This document shows, in pieces, positions 5,608 through 6,257 of a DNA stretch of 6,257 nt (positions are counted from its first letter, which is position 1; every line of letters starts with the position of its first letter). The stretch covers positions 1-6,257 of the forward strand of contig JAJAYV010000327.1 of assembly GCA_026786045.1 (NCBI GenBank), read 5' to 3'. The stretch is from Frankiaceae bacterium (GTDB lineage: Bacteria > Actinomycetota > Actinomycetes > Mycobacteriales > SCTD01). The notes beneath the pieces are model-generated. The model had not been told where the DNA came from. It ran no database searches and saw only the letters and a list, made by a program, of their open reading frames with translations. The translations under genes and the position numbers were made by a program.

Positions 5608-6257
5608 TCAGACGCCGACGAGCTCGAGGCTGCTGCCGGTGCGGGTCTTGCGGACCCTGACCTGGGCGGGGATGCGGGCGCGCAGCTCGGCGACGTGGCT
5701 GACCAGGCCGACCACCCGGCCGCCCTCGCGCAGGCCGTCAAGGACGTCCATGACCTCGTCGAGGGTGTCCTCGTCGAGCGTGCCGAAGCCCTCGTCGACA
5801 AACAGCGCCTCGATCCGGGTGCCGCCGGCCTCGGCCTGCACGACGTCTGCCAGGCCGAGCGCCAGGGCGAGCGACGCGAGGAAGGTCTCGCCGCCGGACA
5901 GCGTGCTGGTGTCGCGGTCCTGACCGGTCCAGGTGTCGCGGGCGAGCAGGCCGAGCCCCGAGCGGGCGCCGCCCTTGGCGGTGCCGTCGGTGTGCACCAG
6001 CGAGTACCGCCCCTGGGTCATGCGCAGCAGCCGCGCGCTGGCGACCTCGGCGACCTGCTCGAGCCGGGCGGCGAGCACGAAGGACGTCAGCGTCATGCGC
6101 AGCGCGTTGGACCCGCCGCCGGTGCACAGGTCGGCCAGCCGGCGGGCCTGCGCGGCCGAGGCGACCAGCGGGACGAGCGCCTCGGCAGCGCCGTCGAGCT
6201 CCGGGACGAGCTGGGCGAGCGCCCGCACCCGGTCGGCCGCCGCGGCCTCGGCGCCGC
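5608..6257 (-). CDS. sbcC: Exonuclease subunit SbcC (C-terminal part, runs off right edge)
   Basis: C-terminal 215 residues of the SMC/Rad50-like ATPase that partners the SbcD nuclease to open hairpins, trim protein-blocked ends and process double-strand breaks. The visible part starts in the alanine-rich end of the returning coiled coil. RLLRMTQGRYSL then leads into the C-terminal ATPase lobe. The ABC signature LSGGETF (codons 5881-5901) is followed by LASLALALGLADVV, typical of SbcC. Walker B and D-loop read ALFVDEGFGTLD, with the catalytic Glu at 5791-5793 just after Asp 5794-5796. The H-loop His of VSHVAEL is at 5695-5697. The protein ends in LELVGV and TGA (5608-5610). The N-terminal Walker A half and most of the coiled coil lie beyond the window, so the start is not visible; a GTG at 6228 is an internal valine. 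RecN and SMC are less likely because of the LSGGETFLASLALALGLADV wording. It is convergent with parC. Its partner sbcD, if adjacent, would be outside the window. Confidence 0.9.
   Translation of the reverse strand, partial: GAEAAAADRVRALAQLVPELDGAAEALVPLVASAAQARRLADLCTGGGSNALRMTLTSFVLAARLEQVAEVASARLLRMTQGRYSLVHTDGTAKGGARSGLGLLARDTWTGQDRDTSTLSGGETFLASLALALGLADVVQAEAGGTRIEALFVDEGFGTLDEDTLDEVMDVLDGLREGGRVVGLVSHVAELRARIPAQVRVRKTRTGSSLELVGV

Noticed and set aside
5341..5923. Several short open frames on both strands in and beyond the gap before sbcC
   Set aside because: They overlap sbcC or each other, are Arg/Pro/Ser-rich, and show no motifs or ribosome sites.
6226..6228. GTG at 6228 (minus strand) as the SbcC start
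   Set aside because: The frame stays open and alanine-rich to the window edge, and SbcC needs an N-terminal Walker A half, so this GTG is an internal valine.
1..6257. Mobile elements, CRISPR arrays, tRNA or rRNA genes
   Set aside because: No transposase or integrase motifs, no regularly spaced repeats and no tRNA-like cloverleaf were seen on either strand.

Overview
The window comes from a high-GC actinobacterium. Third codon positions are almost all G or C, Shine-Dalgarno sequences are weak or absent, and the proteins carry actinobacterial hallmarks. One example is the VEGDSALGTGKLARNSEF Toprim segment of the topoisomerase B subunit, which closely resembles my recollection of Streptomyces ParE. 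I cannot name the genus.

Layout: (1) 1-630, minus strand, is the N-terminal 210 residues of an adenosine deaminase family enzyme that runs off the left edge. (2) 631-688 is a 58-base divergent gap that should hold the promoters for both flanking genes. (3) 689-2779 and 2779-5292, plus strand, are the two subunits of DNA topoisomerase IV, parE and parC. Their stop and start codons share one base (TGATG), so they form a tight operon. (4) 5293-5607 is a 315-base convergent gap with two GC-rich hairpins, a possible C-terminal leftover of a lost minus-strand gene, and otherwise nothing recognisable. (5) 5608-6257, minus strand, is the C-terminal ATPase lobe of the SbcC nuclease subunit, cut by the right edge.

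ParE supplies the ATPase and Toprim domains. ParC supplies the DNA-cleaving tyrosine and the C-terminal beta-pinwheel. As an A2B2 enzyme they decatenate replicated chromosomes and relax supercoils. SbcC, with SbcD, processes hairpins and broken ends, so three of the four genes serve chromosome maintenance. The deaminase belongs to purine or nucleoside metabolism and shows no functional link to the others.

Most of the window is ordinary housekeeping sequence. The clear exception lies inside parC. A 22-codon stretch (3142-3207), almost exactly centred on the catalytic Tyr133 codon, has 15 codons ending in A or T. The 20 codons before it have none and the 22 after it have one. The protein is intact and conserved there. 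The centre coincides with the Tyr|Thr junction where mycobacterial GyrA inteins insert. My leading but unproven explanation is a co-conversion footprint of a homing element, most likely an intein, that has since been lost.
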